A stretch of DNA of 42,009 nt from Streptococcus sp. LYSM12. GTDB taxonomy: Bacteria; Bacillota; Bacilli; Lactobacillales; Streptococcaceae. Position 1 is the stretch's first letter, and each line of letters starts with the position of its first letter. The DNA lies in contig NZ_SPOZ01000024.1 in the NCBI RefSeq assembly GCF_004569635.1, positions 1 through 42,009 on the forward strand. The letters run 5' to 3'. Positions 41,796 to 42,009 of this stretch are shown here, piece after piece. A model generated the notes under the pieces. That model saw nothing but the letters and a program-made list of their open reading frames with translations, had not been told where the DNA came from and did not search any database. Position numbers and translations under genes: made by a program.

Positions 41796-42009
41796 CTCCC
41801 CTTATAGTAGACAGTGAAAAAACAAAAATTCACTAGACACTATAAGGGGAGTTTTCGTATGTCTAAAAGAAGTCCAAAATCAGTAGAAGAAAAATGTGAA
41901 ATCCTTCAGTTGTATCTGAGCCATAAGCAGTCCCTCAGTCAATTAACGAAAACCTACCAAGTGTCTGATTATACTATCAGACACTGGATGAAGCGATATG
42001 AAAGCGACG
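41796..42009 (+). mobile_element. Left end of an IS3-family insertion sequence (partial)
   Basis: The terminal region contains AGTAGACAGT, shared with the IS end at 96-115. Arms CTCCCCTTATAGT (41796-41808) and ACTATAAGGGGAG (41839-41851) form a perfect 13-bp inverted repeat around the IS end, and the second arm holds the orfA ribosome site. The window ends within orfA. Confidence 0.75.
41859..42009 (+). CDS. IS3-family transposase orfA, N-terminal fragment
   Basis: ATG at 41859 after AAGGGGAG. The 50 visible codons read MSKRSPKSVEEKCEILQLYL ... QLTKTYQVSDYTIRHWMKRY, a helix-turn-helix of the type found at the start of IS3/IS150-like orfA proteins (HTH_29/transposase_8 style). The frame runs off the window edge. 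Confidence 0.8.
   Translation, partial: MSKRSPKSVEEKCEILQLYLSHKQSLSQLTKTYQVSDYTIRHWMKRYESD

Overview
The window looks like chromosomal DNA of a low-GC streptococcus, most likely Streptococcus suis or a near relative. The evidence is the conserved order ybeY-dgkA-era ... mutM-coaE-MFS-rpmG-secG ... rnr-smpB, a YSIRK-type LPXTG surface protein, cop-box operators, an S-MK (SAM-III) riboswitch before metK, and extended -10 promoters. The species is inferred from gene order and family knowledge, not from a database search. Both ends lie inside IS3-family elements: the tail of an orfB at the left and the head of an orfA at the right.

Layout. 1-1416: IS end, a composite intergenic repeat and a hairpin-cassette array. 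1417-4120: HAD hydrolase, ybeY, dgkA and era with a terminator. 4150-4584: an AAC(6')-type acetyltransferase broken by one in-frame stop. 4930-8014: mutM, coaE, an MFS efflux pump, rpmG, secG. 8040-9785: a second hairpin-cassette array running up to rnr. 9788-12597: rnr and smpB. 12685-13930: a third array and a 105-bp MITE-like repeat. 14030-16569: copper ATPase copA behind two cop boxes. 17138-17629: tpx. 17665-18630: tandem and dispersed repeats. 18861-22934: an ABC ATPase and a very large FtsX-type permease with a coiled coil. 23021-30926: an apparent operon (DivIVA-like protein, unknown small protein, 2220-aa LPXTG protein) whose promoter carries a G11 tract between -35 and -10. 31153-33507: a five-repeat G5-domain LPXTG protein. 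33797-37215: polA and a lipoprotein. 37707-38174: dCMP deaminase. 38516-40289: metK under an S-MK box whose two halves are about 430 nt apart. 40762-41502: a PHP-family histidinol-phosphatase-like gene. 41526-42009: two more repeats and the IS start.

How it works together. Most genes are housekeeping: ribosome and RNA quality control (ybeY, era, rnr, smpB, rpmG), DNA repair and replication (mutM, polA), cofactor and methyl-donor synthesis (coaE, metK), export (secG) and stress defence (tpx, copA). The accessory part is the cell-surface segment from 18.8 to 33.5 kb. Its poly-G promoter predicts on/off switching of a giant surface protein, made together with a DivIVA-like coiled-coil protein that could place its export or anchoring.

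The intergenic DNA is unusually rich in repeats. One family is a 105-bp element with TATAGTC/GACTATA ends (12 copies). The other is a mosaic array whose units share an A-tract/T-tract base but carry different, compensating hairpins on top. The latter has the marks of a conserved folded element and is, with the poly-G promoter, the main candidate for something undescribed.
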